Below are positions 63,191-64,000 of a stretch of 64,000 bases of DNA, piece after piece (positions within the stretch are counted from its first letter, which is position 1; the number at the start of each line of letters is the position of its first letter). Position numbers and translations under genes: made by a program. Source of the DNA: a bacterium (lineage in GTDB: Bacteria; Patescibacteriota; Microgenomatia; UBA1406; GWC2-37-13); assembly GCA_021833625.1 (NCBI GenBank), contig JAKBEU010000001.1, forward strand, positions 1 through 64,000, given 5' to 3'. Below the pieces are notes generated by a model, which made no database searches, was not told where the DNA came from, and was given only the letters and a program-made list of their open reading frames with translations.

Positions 63191-63264
63191 GGAGCGTTCG
63201 TCTAGCGGCCTAGGACATCACCTTTTCAGGGTGAATATCAAGGGTTCGAATCCCTTACGCTTCA
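63191..63264 (+). tRNA. tRNA-Glu(UUC)
   Basis: The sequence folds with acceptor GGAGCGT/ACGCTTC, anticodon stem TCACC/GGTGA around loop TTTTCAG (anticodon UUC), T arm AAGGG/CCCTT and T loop TTCGAAT. CCA is not encoded. Confidence 0.9.
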
Positions 63265-63366
63265 CAACTCAATACACCACCTTCAACACACTGCTTATAA
63301 GAATATTTCCAATAGGGTGTTGTTCGTTATATTTTGCCCATTTCATTTTTCGTGTTCTACATCCTC

Positions 63367-63394
63367 TTGCAACGGTATGTCGTTTTGCTACAAT
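63367..63394 (+). promoter_or_regulatory. Promoter of the phosphorylase gene (near-leaderless)
   Basis: TTGCAA (63367-63372), 16 bases and TACAAT (63389-63394), then eight bases to the ATG at 63403. Confidence 0.55.
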
Positions 63395-63402
63395 TCGTGT
63401 AT

Positions 63403-64000
63403 ATGGCCAGTCGTCCTGAACAAAGACAGGGGATAATTGCAGGGACAGGATTCAGCGAAAAAGCTTCCGGATTTGAAGTGATTCAAACCGATTACGGTGA
63501 TGTGCGGTTTGGTCACTTGGAGCTTGGAGGACGCGACACCATATTTCTTGCACGACATCAACAACTTCAAATTCCCTCCCACGTGAATTATCGGGCAAAT
63601 GTTGAAGCTCTCAAATTACTGGGAGTGAATAGAGTGTTTACCATAAGCGCTGCAGGACGGATGAATAAAGATGTATTGCCGGGACATTTGGTGAACATAA
63701 GCGATTTGGTATGGGATCAAACAGGTAATCGCGAAACTACATTTGCCGAAGATGGTGCTCTTATCCTTCACGCGCCACTTGCAGGATTGTATAGTGCGGG
63801 GCTAAGGGCAGCGATTGATGAGTCGTGGGAAGAAGCGCGCCCAGAGGTTGAAAAGATATATCGCGGAATCTCCGGACTTTCGGTCGGATATCACCAGGAC
63901 GGAGTCTATTTTAATACGGAAACACCCCAGTTCAGCACTGAGGCACGAGAAGCGTGGCTGAGAAACACGGTACCCGATATTAAACTGATAGGACAAACGT
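63403..64000 (+). CDS. MTAP/purine nucleoside phosphorylase (C-terminus beyond window)
   Basis: The frame begins at the ATG at 63403-63405 and runs off the right edge after 199 codons. The pattern is that of the MTAP/PNP family: GIIAGTGFSEKASGFEVI, DTIFLARHQQLQIPSHVNYR then ANVEALKLLGVNRVFTISA, and LPGHLVNISDLVWDQTGN. The expected Gly-Thr-Gly phosphate site and the RANVEALKLLG core are present. It would split 5'-methylthioadenosine or purine nucleosides with phosphate. The active-site Asp near the C-terminus lies outside the window, so MTAP and PNP cannot be separated. Confidence 0.85.
   Translation, partial: MASRPEQRQGIIAGTGFSEKASGFEVIQTDYGDVRFGHLELGGRDTIFLARHQQLQIPSHVNYRANVEALKLLGVNRVFTISAAGRMNKDVLPGHLVNISDLVWDQTGNRETTFAEDGALILHAPLAGLYSAGLRAAIDESWEEARPEVEKIYRGISGLSVGYHQDGVYFNTETPQFSTEAREAWLRNTVPDIKLIGQT

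Overview
The window reads as one chromosome segment of a Gram-positive-like, small-genome bacterium of the Candidate Phyla Radiation (Patescibacteria, probably Microgenomates) carrying a prophage at its left end. That placement is an inference. It rests on Pro/Thr-rich surface proteins, an LPXTG protein beside a sortase, a MurT/GatD pair, GatCAB, few Shine-Dalgarno sites and several promoters whose -10 box lies 6-8 bases before the start codon. The standard genetic code fits every gene. The lineage would need a marker-gene tree, and an assembly chimera at the prophage border cannot be excluded by eye.

Region 1 (1 to about 18.9 kb, all genes on the minus strand): a tailed-phage genome read from right to left. 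The order is tyrosine integrase, small membrane protein, small-terminase-like protein, a protein with a 15-unit SAAx tandem repeat, small unknown genes, large terminase, a sigma-region-4-like HTH protein, portal, scaffold, major capsid protein and decoration protein. A five-gene sugar-modification cassette follows, including a GT75 UDP-arabinopyranose-mutase-like enzyme. Then come a head-tail adaptor, a beta-propeller-like tail protein and a tail-fibre-like protein cut by the window edge. Portal, scaffold, adaptor, propeller is the usual order of short-tailed (podovirus-like) phages. Four structural-gene starts share an identical two-box motif, TGTAAA-N20-ATAATT, which I propose is a phage promoter.

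Region 2 (19.0-26.2 kb): a short gene of unknown function, then a 2025-residue surface protein with ten SpaA-like repeats and an internal LPSTG signal, overlapped at its end by its sortase.

Region 3 (26.2-39.4 kb): cell-envelope glycan genes. They include a secreted propeller-plus-lipase protein, two zinc-ribbon methyltransferases, a TauE/SafE permease, a B12 radical SAM enzyme, a GT-C membrane protein, a three-module glycosyltransferase, GT4 and GT2 enzymes and an O-antigen-ligase-like polymerase. A bipartite palindromic repeat occurs four times here, twice inside coding sequence and both times read as RPLRSR.

Region 4 (39.4-64 kb): housekeeping genes. These are tRNA-Thr and tRNA-Gly, a LysM protein, LemA and HtpX, MurT/GatD, GatCAB, DnaE, the complete F1Fo ATP synthase operon (with a delta subunit lacking its N-terminal domain), TopA, CTP synthase, ribosomal protein L19, a YraN nuclease, a small MscS-like channel, tRNA-Glu and the start of an MTAP/PNP gene. 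No rRNA, CRISPR array or insertion sequence was seen.
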